DNA of 7,531 nucleotides. Source: Oscillospiraceae bacterium (GTDB lineage Bacteria; Bacillota; Clostridia; Oscillospirales; Ruminococcaceae). The stretch covers positions 1 to 7,531 of the forward strand of contig JAFTNX010000043.1 of assembly GCA_017451665.1 (NCBI GenBank), in the 5' to 3' direction. Positions within the stretch are counted from its first letter, which is position 1. Each line of letters begins with the position of its first letter. Position numbers and translations under genes: made by a program. Below the pieces are notes generated by a model. That model saw nothing but the letters and a program-made list of their open reading frames with translations, searched no databases and was not told the origin of the DNA. Positions 1 through 6,408 of the stretch are shown piece after piece.

Positions 1-2
1 AG

Positions 3-326
3 TGGTTTTTTATCGCACTGTGGGGAATAGTTTCTTTGATTATTGTAGTTTTGAATATGATTTTTATAGATTGGGGAATGCTGTTTTTCTCACTTCTTGT
101 GCTGTTTCCGATAAACTGTTTTGTGATGAGTATCCTGAATACAAGACACAACGGAATACAACCTACATTACTCATTCCGATTATAATAACTGCTTTGGTA
201 TATTTATATCTGTATATTGATTTTGACGAAATCCAACTTCACTTAATTTATGTCGGAGCAATTGTTATCGGAGCTTTTTTGGGAAGATTATACATAAAAA
301 AGGAAGATGAAAATAATGAAAACTAA
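3..326 (+). CDS. Small multi-pass membrane protein, 3' end only
   Basis: The reading frame is open from the left edge, so the true start lies before the window. 107 residues are visible before the TAA at 324-326. Four hydrophobic stretches can be seen: roughly visible residues 1-22, 24-45, 53-70 and 76-95. A charged tail rich in Lys, Glu, Asp and Asn follows (KKEDENNEN), so this is an integral membrane protein with a short polar C-terminus. In-frame TTG (36) and ATG (57, 78) codons exist, but the hydrophobic coding runs on upstream of them, so I do not take them as starts. Its last 11 bases overlap argC (from the preferred start at 316), and the argC ribosome-binding site lies inside it, which suggests co-transcription and possibly translational coupling. 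I do not recognise the family. A role in arginine or amino-acid transport would be a guess from position alone. Confidence 0.7.
   Translation, partial: WFFIALWGIVSLIIVVLNMIFIDWGMLFFSLLVLFPINCFVMSILNTRHNGIQPTLLIPIIITALVYLYLYIDFDEIQLHLIYVGAIVIGAFLGRLYIKKEDENNEN
301..306 (+). promoter_or_regulatory. Ribosome-binding site that fixes the argC start
   Basis: AGGAAG lies inside the 3' end of the upstream membrane gene. It is 9 bases from the ATG at 316 but directly abuts the earlier in-frame ATG at 307. Normal spacing therefore favours 316 as the argC start, giving an N-terminus MKTKIFIDG, which is also what this ArgC type usually shows. Confidence 0.65.
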
Positions 327-1260
327 AATTTTTATAGATGGTAAAGAGGGTACAACTGGTATTGAGATTTTTGAGCGTTTAGGTAAACGTGACGATATCG
401 AAATCCTTCTTATAGATGAGGATAAGCGTAAGGATTTGAACGAAAGAAAGAAGTTTATCAATATGTCTGATATTACTTTCCTTTGTCTGCCTGACGCAGC
501 AGCTATTGAGGCTGTTTCACTTGTTGAAAATCCGAATACAAGAATTATTGACGCATCTACTGCCCACAGAACAAATCCTGAATGGGATTACGGTTTTCCT
601 GAGCTTTCAAAAATGCACAGAGAAAATATAGCTAAATCAAAGAGAGTTGCTAACCCTGGCTGTTACGCAACAGGCTTTATTTCACTTGTGTATCCACTTG
701 TTCAGGCAGGAGTTCTGCCGGAAGATTATCCACTTACAGCTCACGCAGTTTCGGGATATAGCGGTGGCGGAAAGAAAATGATTGCTACCATTGAGGGGGA
801 AGATAAAACCTTTGAAATGGCTTCACCAAGACAGTATGCGCTTGCACAGAGCCATAAGCACCTCCCTGAAATGCAGAAAATCTGTGGACTTAAATACAAG
901 CCGATGTTCAACCCTATTGTTGACGACTATTATAGTGGAATGGTGGTTTCTGTACCACTTGTTTCAAGAGCACTTACTAAGAATTATACACCTGCTGACA
1001 TTCACAAAATTATGTCAGAACACTATGCAGGTCAGCATTTTGTAAAGGTTATGGAGCTTGGCGCTAAGGAAACTCTTGCAGACGGATTTTTGCCTGCAAA
1101 CACTCTTGCCGGAACAAACAATCTTCAGATTTTTGTTTGTGGAAGCGACGACCATATTCTTCTTGCATCAAGACTTGACAATCTCGGAAAGGGTGCAAGT
1201 GGTGCTGCTGTTCAGTCAATGAATATTATGATGGGAATTGACGAAAAAACTGGTTTATAA
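316..1260 (+). CDS. argC: N-acetyl-gamma-glutamyl-phosphate reductase (short, type 2 form)
   Basis: Cytoplasmic enzyme of arginine synthesis: it reduces N-acetylglutamyl 5-phosphate with NADPH to N-acetylglutamate semialdehyde, the step after ArgB. From the chosen start at 316 it is 314 residues. That fits the roughly 310-residue ArgC type, as distinct from the roughly 345-residue form common in bacilli and enterics. A dinucleotide-binding start is seen at residues 8-15 (DGKEGTTG). The catalytic cysteine is Cys116 in ANPGCYATG, the glycine-rich VSGYSGGGKK lies at 145-154, the likely catalytic histidine is in SHKHLPE (179-185), and a conserved DNLGKGASGAA is near the C-terminus (288-298). All key residues are present and the frame is intact. 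An alternative start at 307 would add three residues but has poor ribosome-binding-site spacing. It overlaps the upstream membrane gene and lies 14 bases before argJ. No clear promoter is visible directly upstream, so the operon promoter is probably outside the window. Confidence 0.97.
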   Translation: MKTKIFIDGKEGTTGIEIFERLGKRDDIEILLIDEDKRKDLNERKKFINMSDITFLCLPDAAAIEAVSLVENPNTRIIDASTAHRTNPEWDYGFPELSKMHRENIAKSKRVANPGCYATGFISLVYPLVQAGVLPEDYPLTAHAVSGYSGGGKKMIATIEGEDKTFEMASPRQYALAQSHKHLPEMQKICGLKYKPMFNPIVDDYYSGMVVSVPLVSRALTKNYTPADIHKIMSEHYAGQHFVKVMELGAKETLADGFLPANTLAGTNNLQIFVCGSDDHILLASRLDNLGKGASGAAVQSMNIMMGIDEKTGL

Positions 1261-1274
1261 TGAGGTAGATTAAA

Positions 1275-2516
1275 ATGAACGAAATGAATAAATTTGAAGT
1301 TGTAGATGGTGGCGTTTGCGCAGCGCAGGGCTTCCGTGCAGCAGGCGTTTACGCCGGAATTAAAGAAAACCCTACAAAGAAAAACGATTTGGGTATGATT
1401 TACTCAGACTATGAATGTAACACAGCCTGCGTTTATACTCAGAATAAGGTTAAGGGCGCACCTATCCTTGTTACTAAGTCAAACCTTGAAAAAACAGGTG
1501 GAAAATCAAGAGCTGTTATTGTAAATTCAAAAAATGCAAATACCTGTAACGCTGACGGAATTGAAAAAGCTGAGGCTATGTGTCAGCTTTCTGCTAAGGC
1601 TTTGAACATCAAGCCGGAGGAAGTTGTTGTTGCGTCAACAGGCGTTATCGGACAGATTTTACCTATTGAACCTATCGAAAAGGCTATGCCTGAGCTTGTT
1701 ATGTCACTTTGCGTAAGCCAGCACCTTGAGGCTGCTACTGCAATTATGACAACAGATACATTTGCCAAGGAATACGCTGTTACCTTTGAAATCGACGGAA
1801 AGCGTTGCTTTATGGGTGGTATGGCAAAGGGAAGTGGTATGATTCATCCGAATATGGCAACTACCCTTAACTTTATCACAACAGACTGTGCTATTTCTGT
1901 GTCAATGCTTCAGAAGGCACTTTCTGAAATCGTAAAGATTACTTATAACTGCCTTTCAGTTGACGGAGATACTTCAACAAACGATATGGTTTCTCTTATG
2001 TCATCAGCACAGGCAGGAAATGATGAAATTATTGAAGAAAACGAAAACTACGAAATCTTTAAGTCAGCACTCTATCAGGTTATGGCTAACCTTACAAGAA
2101 TGCTTGCAAAGGACGGAGAGGGCGCAAGCAAGCTCCTTACCTGTAAGTGTTTTGGCGCACCTGACCTTGACACAGCTATTACTGTTGCAAAGAGCGTTAT
2201 CTGTTCACCACTTTTCAAGTGTGCTATGTTTGGCTCTGACGCAAACTGGGGACGTGTCCTTTGTGCAATCGGATATGCCAAGGCTGAATTTGACATCAAT
2301 AAGGTTGCTGTTTCACTTGCATCAAAGGCCGGCAAGGTAGACGTATGTGAAAACGGCGCTGGAATTGATTTTTCAGAAGATATTGCTAAGGTTGTTCTTT
2401 CAGAGGACGAAATTGAAATTCTTGTATACTTGAATCAGGGCGATGTGAACGCAACAGCTTGGGGCTGTGATTTGACATACGATTACGTTAAGATTAACGG
2501 AGATTACAGAAGCTAA
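1275..2516 (+). CDS. argJ: Glutamate N-acetyltransferase / ornithine acetyltransferase
   Basis: ArgJ moves the acetyl group from N-acetylornithine to glutamate, releasing ornithine and regenerating N-acetylglutamate. Bifunctional members also use acetyl-CoA, so they can start the cycle. The 413-residue length is normal. Visible family marks are the oxyanion-hole region ASTGVIG (120-126), TTDT (159-162), and the self-cleavage site in KGSGMIHPNMATTLNF (185-200). Cleavage is expected between Ala195 and Thr196, with Thr196 becoming the N-terminal nucleophile of the beta chain. The C-terminus, with AWGCDLTYDYVKING before the last few residues, is typical of the family. The start at 1275 has a GAGG site 8 bases upstream; a second ATG at 1284 is less well spaced. 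argC ends 14 bases before it and the next gene starts 10 bases after it. Sequence alone cannot settle whether it is mono- or bifunctional, but no argA is present in this window. Confidence 0.98.
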   Translation: MNEMNKFEVVDGGVCAAQGFRAAGVYAGIKENPTKKNDLGMIYSDYECNTACVYTQNKVKGAPILVTKSNLEKTGGKSRAVIVNSKNANTCNADGIEKAEAMCQLSAKALNIKPEEVVVASTGVIGQILPIEPIEKAMPELVMSLCVSQHLEAATAIMTTDTFAKEYAVTFEIDGKRCFMGGMAKGSGMIHPNMATTLNFITTDCAISVSMLQKALSEIVKITYNCLSVDGDTSTNDMVSLMSSAQAGNDEIIEENENYEIFKSALYQVMANLTRMLAKDGEGASKLLTCKCFGAPDLDTAITVAKSVICSPLFKCAMFGSDANWGRVLCAIGYAKAEFDINKVAVSLASKAGKVDVCENGAGIDFSEDIAKVVLSEDEIEILVYLNQGDVNATAWGCDLTYDYVKINGDYRS

Positions 2517-2526
2517 GGAGAAGATT

Positions 2527-3135
2527 ATGGATTCACTTCAGCAGGAAATTGAGCGTGTAAGACAACAGCGTGGGGGATTCGGTGGACCTTCACCAAGAAG
2601 AAACGGGAATCAAAAGATTGATTTCAACTCTTCCCTTGAACCGGGAGAAGTAATTCTCTGGGAGGGCGAAGGAAAAGCTCCTAAAAATTCAGGTAGTTCT
2701 GGTTGTTCACAGAGGTTTTTTGCAATATTCTGGCTGGGATTTTCAATATTCTGGACAGTGGGGGCTACTGCCGGAGGAGGATTATTCGGACTTTTCGGAG
2801 TACCGTTTATTCTTATCGGTATCGTTCTTCTTTTCAGAAAAGACCCTAAACCACACTACGCTATTACAAATATGAAGGTTATGTCAGACGTAAACGGATT
2901 TTTTAATACCACACCTTACGAAACTATAACCTCTGCAAGAATTCAGCACGACAACGACGGTACTGCTGATATTTACTTTACAGTTGAACACCCTGTATCA
3001 CATTCCTCACAGAGAGATATGTATGTAGCAGGTGGATATATTTCAAAAATTCAGGACGGCGACAGAGTTTACAGTATTTTTGAAAGAGCTGTTTTTGACA
3101 GAAAAAAAGCAATAGAAAATAATTTAAATCAGTAA
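2527..3135 (+). CDS. Uncharacterised membrane protein with bacterial PH-like domain, inside the arg operon
   Basis: A 202-residue protein not known to me as an arginine enzyme. The N-terminus (1-30) is polar, with a short amphipathic stretch followed by a Gly/Pro/Arg-rich linker. Residues 37-49 (LEPGEVILWEGEG) resemble the 'PGE-x-I-L-W-x-G' lead-in seen in bacterial PH-like membrane proteins. Two hydrophobic segments follow at about 63-79 and 86-103, with a glycine-rich turn between them. Residues 108-190 look like a bacterial PH fold: HYAITNMKVM, then a run of alternating beta-type segments (YETITSARIQ, ADIYFTVE), then a closing helix GDRVYSIFERAVF. I infer a membrane hairpin with a soluble PH-like domain; the function is unknown. 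Its Shine-Dalgarno (AGGAG, 2516-2520) overlaps the argJ stop codon, and argB starts 12 bases after it, so it is clearly transcribed with the arginine genes. Base composition and codon use look like the neighbours, with no visible sign of recent insertion. Confidence 0.85.
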   Translation: MDSLQQEIERVRQQRGGFGGPSPRRNGNQKIDFNSSLEPGEVILWEGEGKAPKNSGSSGCSQRFFAIFWLGFSIFWTVGATAGGGLFGLFGVPFILIGIVLLFRKDPKPHYAITNMKVMSDVNGFFNTTPYETITSARIQHDNDGTADIYFTVEHPVSHSSQRDMYVAGGYISKIQDGDRVYSIFERAVFDRKKAIENNLNQ

Positions 3136-3147
3136 AGGGAAGATAAT

Positions 3148-4008
3148 ATGATGGACATTTCAAACGCATTACGTTCAGAGGTGCTTATAGACGCTTTGCC
3201 GTATATTCAGAAGTACCACGATAAAATTGTAGTTGTAAAATACGGTGGAAACGCTATGACAAATGAAGAACTCAAAGACTGTGTTATGTCTGATATTGTT
3301 CTTCTTAACGCAGTAGGTATCAAGGTTGTGCTTGTTCACGGTGGTGGACCTGAAATCAACGCTATGCTTAACAGAGTAGGAATTGAAAGCAAGTTTATCG
3401 GTGGACTCAGATACACAGATGAAGAAACTATTGAAATTGTAAAAATGGTGCTTGCAGGTAAGGTTAATAAGGAACTTGTTTCACATCTGCAGATGCATGG
3501 TGGAAAGGCACTTGGACTTTGTGGTACTGACGGCGAAATGATTATTGCTGAAAAGAAGCAGGGCGAAATCGACCTTGGTTTTGTAGGCGACATAAAGCAT
3601 ATTACAACAAAGCCTATCCTTGACGCACTCAATAACGGATATGTTCCGATTATTGCTACTGTGGGAATGGGCGAAGACGGAAATACATATAACATCAACG
3701 CTGATACAGCAGCTGCTGCTATCGCTACAAGCCTGAGAGCTGAAAACTTGGTTCTTATGACTGACATTGTGGGACTTCTCGAAGATAAGGATGACGATTC
3801 TACTCTTATTCCTGAGGTTAATGTCAGCGAAGTTCCTTATCTTAAAAACAAGGGAATTATCAGTGGCGGAATGATTCCGAAAATCGACTGCTGTGTTGAA
3901 GCTGTAAGAAGAGGCGTAAAGAAAACCTGTATCATTGACGGCAGAGTGCCTCACTCAATTCTTATCGAGCTTTTCTCTAACGAGGGTATCGGAACACAGT
4001 TTATTTAA
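3148..4008 (+). CDS. argB: Acetylglutamate kinase, arginine-sensitive type
   Basis: It phosphorylates N-acetylglutamate with ATP, the second and usually rate-controlling step of the pathway. The 286-residue protein belongs to the amino-acid kinase fold. Visible motifs are the Lys31 nucleotide-site lysine in VVKYGGNAM, HGGGPEIN (64-71), the substrate arginine Arg88 in GLRYTD, the asparagine-containing YNINADTAAA (181-190), the Lys245 region ISGGMIPKID, and a C-terminal EGIGTQFI. About 27 residues precede the first catalytic strand, including a helical segment ALRSEVLIDALPYIQKYHDK. The short arginine-insensitive E. coli enzyme lacks this segment, and hexameric arginine-inhibited kinases carry it. 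AGGGA (3136-3140) lies 7 bases before the ATG at 3148; the next codon is also ATG (3151), so the start could shift by one residue. The upstream PH-like gene is 12 bases away, and argD follows after 12 bases. Confidence 0.98.
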   Translation: MMDISNALRSEVLIDALPYIQKYHDKIVVVKYGGNAMTNEELKDCVMSDIVLLNAVGIKVVLVHGGGPEINAMLNRVGIESKFIGGLRYTDEETIEIVKMVLAGKVNKELVSHLQMHGGKALGLCGTDGEMIIAEKKQGEIDLGFVGDIKHITTKPILDALNNGYVPIIATVGMGEDGNTYNINADTAAAAIATSLRAENLVLMTDIVGLLEDKDDDSTLIPEVNVSEVPYLKNKGIISGGMIPKIDCCVEAVRRGVKKTCIIDGRVPHSILIELFSNEGIGTQFI

Positions 4009-4020
4009 GGGGTAATAAAA

Positions 4021-5187
4021 ATGAATACAATAGAACAGTTCAATAAACACGTTATGCCAACATACGGCCGTTATAATGTTGTTATGGATAGTGGCGAAGA
4101 ACGTGTTGCAACAGACGAAAACGGTAAGAAATTTATCGACTTTGGCTCTGGAATAGGAACAAACAGCCTTGGTTTTTGTGATGAAAAATGGGTTGAGGCA
4201 GTTTGTAATCAGGTAAAGACTATTCAGCATACATCAAACTATTACTACACAAAAATTCAGGCTGATTTTGCAACAAAGCTTGCAGAAGCAACAGGCTATG
4301 CCAAAATGTTTTTCGGAAACAGTGGTGCTGAAGCCAATGAATGCGCTATCAAGCTTGCAAGAAAATACAGCTTTGATAAATACGGCAAGGGCAGACATAC
4401 AATCATCACTCTTGTAAACAGCTTCCACGGAAGAACACTTGCTACACTTTCAGCAACAGGACAGGATGTTTTTCATAACTATTTCTTCCCGTTTGTTGAA
4501 GGCTTTACAAACGTTGTAGCAAACGACATTGACGACCTTATGGCAAAGCTTGACGACACAGTTTGTGCTGTTATGGTGGAATTTGTTCAGGGTGAGGGTG
4601 GAGTTATTCCACTTGAAAAGGCTTTTGTTGAAAAGATTTTTGAGGAATGTCCAAAGAGAGATATTCTCATTATCGCTGACGAGGTGCAGACAGGTGCAGG
4701 AAGAACAGGTAAGTTCTTAGCATCTGAACACTTTGGCGTAAAGCCTGACATTACAACTATGGCAAAGGGAATTGCAGGTGGACTTCCTATCGGAATTTGT
4801 CTTGCGAATGAAAAATGCTGTGATGTTTTGTCAGCAAGCACACACGGTTCAACTTTCGGGGGAAACCCTATCTGCTGTGCAGGTGGACTTGAGGTTGTAA
4901 ACAGACTTACAAGCGAGGGATTTCTTGACGAAGTTTCAAAGAAGGGTGAATACATCAGGGCTAAGCTTCTTGAAATCGACGAGGTAGACGGCGTTGACGG
5001 ACTTGGTATGATGATTGGCATTCGTCTTAAAACCAAAAAGGCAGGGGAACTTTGCAAGGCTTGTCTTGACGAGGGACTTCTGGCACTTACAGCAAAGGAC
5101 AAGTTAAGACTTCTCCCACCACTTACAATTTCTTATGAGGAAATTGACGCAGGAATTGAAATACTAAATAAACTTATGGAAGGGTAG
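4021..5187 (+). CDS. argD: Acetylornithine aminotransferase
   Basis: A PLP-dependent class III aminotransferase that converts N-acetylglutamate semialdehyde and glutamate to N-acetylornithine and 2-oxoglutarate. The 388-residue length is usual. Visible family marks are GNSGAEANE (99-107) for the cofactor phosphate, FHGRT (135-139), VQGEGG (189-194), ADEVQTG (219-225) with Asp220 for the pyridine nitrogen, the Schiff-base lysine Lys249 in TTMAKGIAGG, and THGSTFGGNP (274-283). AGGGG (4008-4012) starts on the last base of the argB stop codon and sits 8 bases before the ATG. Some family members also act on succinyl-diaminopimelate or ornithine, which sequence cannot exclude, but the operon context makes the arginine role most likely. 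The TAG stop (5185-5187) lies inside a hairpin and a repeated sequence, described separately. Confidence 0.97.
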   Translation: MNTIEQFNKHVMPTYGRYNVVMDSGEERVATDENGKKFIDFGSGIGTNSLGFCDEKWVEAVCNQVKTIQHTSNYYYTKIQADFATKLAEATGYAKMFFGNSGAEANECAIKLARKYSFDKYGKGRHTIITLVNSFHGRTLATLSATGQDVFHNYFFPFVEGFTNVVANDIDDLMAKLDDTVCAVMVEFVQGEGGVIPLEKAFVEKIFEECPKRDILIIADEVQTGAGRTGKFLASEHFGVKPDITTMAKGIAGGLPIGICLANEKCCDVLSASTHGSTFGGNPICCAGGLEVVNRLTSEGFLDEVSKKGEYIRAKLLEIDEVDGVDGLGMMIGIRLKTKKAGELCKACLDEGLLALTAKDKLRLLPPLTISYEEIDAGIEILNKLMEG

Positions 5188-5214
5188 GCCCTTCAGCCAC
5201 CTCGCCTATTTTTT
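5180..5214 (+). terminator. Candidate weak intrinsic terminator or attenuator at the argD end
   Basis: The arms AAGGGTAGGC (5180-5189) and GCCTATTTTT (5204-5213) can form ten pairs: five Watson-Crick pairs next to the loop, then three G-U pairs, then two A-U pairs. The loop is 14 bases, and a run of six T covers 5209-5214. The structure includes the argD stop codon. The large loop and the use of the T-run in the stem make it weaker than a textbook terminator. It may only reduce read-through into argF. Confidence 0.45.
5182..5207 (+). repeat. Imperfect direct repeat, copy A (spans argD stop)
   Basis: A 26-base core that matches copy B (5309-5334) at 22 of 26 positions. Each copy can fold as GGT, a bulged A, GGC, a six-base loop, GCC, ACC. 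Two of the four differences fall in that loop and two lie 3' of the hairpin, so every paired base is kept. Weaker similarity extends upstream into the last codons of argD (from about 5154) when small gaps are allowed, and a few bases downstream. Confidence 0.7.
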
Positions 5215-5228
5215 CATTTGAGAAAACA

Positions 5229-5244
5229 GTCACCTTTGAGTGAC
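5229..5244 (+). repeat. Small perfect inverted repeat in the argD-argF spacer
   Basis: GTCAC (5229-5233) and GTGAC (5240-5244) are exact reverse complements around the six-base loop CTTTGA. No T-run follows, so it is not a terminator. It could be an operator, part of an RNA fold or a piece of a degenerate repeat element; nothing in the sequence decides between these. Confidence 0.4.
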
Positions 5245-5273
5245 GGCGGCTATCGGCTCACTTGACGCTCGCC
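5245..5273 (+). repeat. GC-rich imperfect inverted repeat in the argD-argF spacer
   Basis: GGCGGC (5245-5250) can pair with the GC at 5267-5268 plus the CGCC at 5270-5273, leaving T5269 bulged, around a 16-base loop. It directly follows the GTCAC/GTGAC hairpin. This patch is visibly richer in GC than the rest of the spacer. Its role is unknown. Confidence 0.35.
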
Positions 5274-5278
5274 TTAAA

Positions 5279-5308
5279 TTGAGAAATAGTAAAATAAGTT
5301 TACATTAT
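5279..5308 (+). promoter_or_regulatory. Possible argF promoter
   Basis: TTGAGA (5279-5284) matches the -35 consensus at five of six positions. Candidate -10 boxes are TACATT (5301-5306, 16-base gap) or CATTAT (5303-5308, 18-base gap), each four of six. It would start transcription about 50 bases before argF, just ahead of or within repeat copy B. A moderate match in AT-rich DNA, so tentative. Confidence 0.35.
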
Positions 5309-5334
5309 GGGTAGGCACTTAAGCCACCACGACT
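5309..5334 (+). repeat. Imperfect direct repeat, copy B (argF leader)
   Basis: Second copy of the 26-base core, starting 127 bases after copy A. All four differences are A in this copy. It keeps the bulged-A hairpin (GGT 5310-5312, A5313, GGC 5314-5316, loop ACTTAA, GCC 5323-5325, ACC 5326-5328) but has lost the GCCTA arm and T-run that give copy A its terminator-like form. It lies 32 bases before the argF start codon, upstream of the Shine-Dalgarno. Confidence 0.7.
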
Positions 5335-5366
5335 TAAATTTAAACAACTAATAAAGGAGATTTACT

Positions 5367-6272
5367 ATGAAACATTTACTTAAAATGCTCGACCTTTCAA
5401 AGGAAGAAATCATTGACATTCTTAATCTTGCAGACCAGCTTAAATACGAACAGAAGAACGGTATTGCACACCGTCACCTTGAGGGTAAGACTCTCGGTAT
5501 GATTTTCCAGAAGTCATCAACCCGTACAAGAGTTTCATTTGAAACAGGTATGTATCAGCTTGGTGGTCAGGCACTTTTCCTTTCAAACAGGGATTTGCAG
5601 ATTGGCCGTGGCGAACCTGTTCAGGACACAGCAAGAGTTTTGTCACGTTACCTTGACGGTATTATGATTCATACATTTGAACAGAAGGAAGTTGAGGATT
5701 TGGCTGAATACGGCTCAATTCCGATAATCAACGGACTCACAGACTTTTGTCACCCTTGTCAGGTGCTTGCTGACCTTATGACTATCCGTGAACACAAGGG
5801 CCGTCTTGAAGGACTTAAAATGTGCTATATCGGTGACGGAAACAATATGGCAAATTCACTTATCGTTGGTGGATTAAAGGTTGGAATGGACGTTGCTATT
5901 GCTTGTCCTGACGACTATCAGCCAGATGCAAAGGTGCTTGAATTTACAAAGGAATACGGCGATAAATTCACAATGACAGCTGACGTGTTGGAAGCTGCAA
6001 AGAACGCTGACGTTCTCTTTACTGACGTATGGGCTTCTATGGGACAGGAAGGCGAAGCTGAAAAGAGAAAGATTGCATTTGCAGGCTACCAGATTAACGA
6101 CGAGGTAATGGCTGTTGCACACGCTGACGCAATGGTACAGCACTGCTTGCCTGCACACCGTGAAGAAGAAATCACAGCCAAGGTTTTTGAAGCACACGCT
6201 GACGAAATCTTTGACGAAGCTGAAAACCGTCTCCACGCACAGAAGGCAGTTCTCGTTAAGGTTATGGGATAA
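5367..6272 (+). CDS. argF: Ornithine carbamoyltransferase, anabolic
   Basis: It joins carbamoyl phosphate and ornithine to give citrulline and phosphate in the cytoplasm, normally as a trimer. The 301-residue protein has both domains of the family. The N-terminal domain carries the carbamoyl-phosphate motif STRTR (51-55), within SSTRTRVSFETG, and HPCQ (129-132). The C-terminal ornithine domain carries DGNNMANS (157-164), DVWASMGQE (220-228) and HCLPAHR (259-265) with the catalytic cysteine Cys260. AAGGAG (5354-5359) lies 7 bases before the ATG. It stands 179 bases from argD, behind a possible weak terminator and its own candidate promoter, and ends in a strong terminator, so it may be expressed separately from argCJBD. 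Eight of its twelve arginine codons are CGT, while argB uses CGT for one of seven and AGA for the rest. I call it anabolic rather than the catabolic ArcB because of its neighbours. Confidence 0.97.
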   Translation: MKHLLKMLDLSKEEIIDILNLADQLKYEQKNGIAHRHLEGKTLGMIFQKSSTRTRVSFETGMYQLGGQALFLSNRDLQIGRGEPVQDTARVLSRYLDGIMIHTFEQKEVEDLAEYGSIPIINGLTDFCHPCQVLADLMTIREHKGRLEGLKMCYIGDGNNMANSLIVGGLKVGMDVAIACPDDYQPDAKVLEFTKEYGDKFTMTADVLEAAKNADVLFTDVWASMGQEGEAEKRKIAFAGYQINDEVMAVAHADAMVQHCLPAHREEEITAKVFEAHADEIFDEAENRLHAQKAVLVKVMG

Positions 6273-6287
6273 TAAAATTAGAGTATG

Positions 6288-6325
6288 AAACGAAGTTCGT
6301 AAAAAACGGACTTCGTTTTTATTTT
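6288..6325 (+). terminator. Strong intrinsic terminator after argF
   Basis: AAACGAAGTTCG (6288-6299) pairs with CGGACTTCGTTT (6307-6318) over twelve bases with one G-U pair, around the loop TAAAAAA. T-rich sequence follows (T5, A, T4 through 6325). It lies 15 bases after the argF stop and closes the arginine locus. Confidence 0.92.
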
Positions 6326-6408
6326 GGCATTTTTTAAAAATTTTTCTCACAAAATGGTATTTTAGATTGTCTTTAATAGTGAGGTATTATTTTAAAGGGA
6401 GGAATATT

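Noticed and set aside
50..75. Possible ArgR/AhrC operator half-site (TGAAT followed by an A/T run)
   Set aside because: Only the left half resembles the ARG box; the ATTCA-like right half is missing, and the site lies in the coding sequence of the membrane gene. I found no convincing ARG box elsewhere by eye, including the argF leader.
223..251. TTGACG as a -35 box for an internal argC promoter
   Set aside because: No -10 box better than three of six lies at suitable spacing, and the sequence is inside a coding region.
3336..3767. Long open frames on the minus strand opposite argB, argD and argF
   Set aside because: They lie opposite genes with clear family motifs, lack ribosome-binding sites and have low-complexity Ser/Ile/Val-rich translations typical of antisense shadows.
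5307..5351. A 14-codon open frame starting ATG-GGT in the argF leader that could be an attenuation leader peptide
   Set aside because: It has no Shine-Dalgarno, only one arginine codon (AGG), and its start arises from the repeat sequence. Three histidine codons do not fit control by arginine. Chance is more likely.
5180..5366. A known riboswitch or T-box leader ahead of argF
   Set aside because: No T-box sequence, specifier-loop arrangement or recognisable riboswitch core was seen; the hairpins are small and there is no terminator between copy B and the argF start.
6329..6408. Promoter for the lipoprotein gene in the AT-rich gap after the argF terminator
   Set aside because: TATTTT, TTTAAT and TATTAT resemble -10 boxes, but none has a -35 partner at 16-18 bases. 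A promoter probably exists here but I cannot place it.
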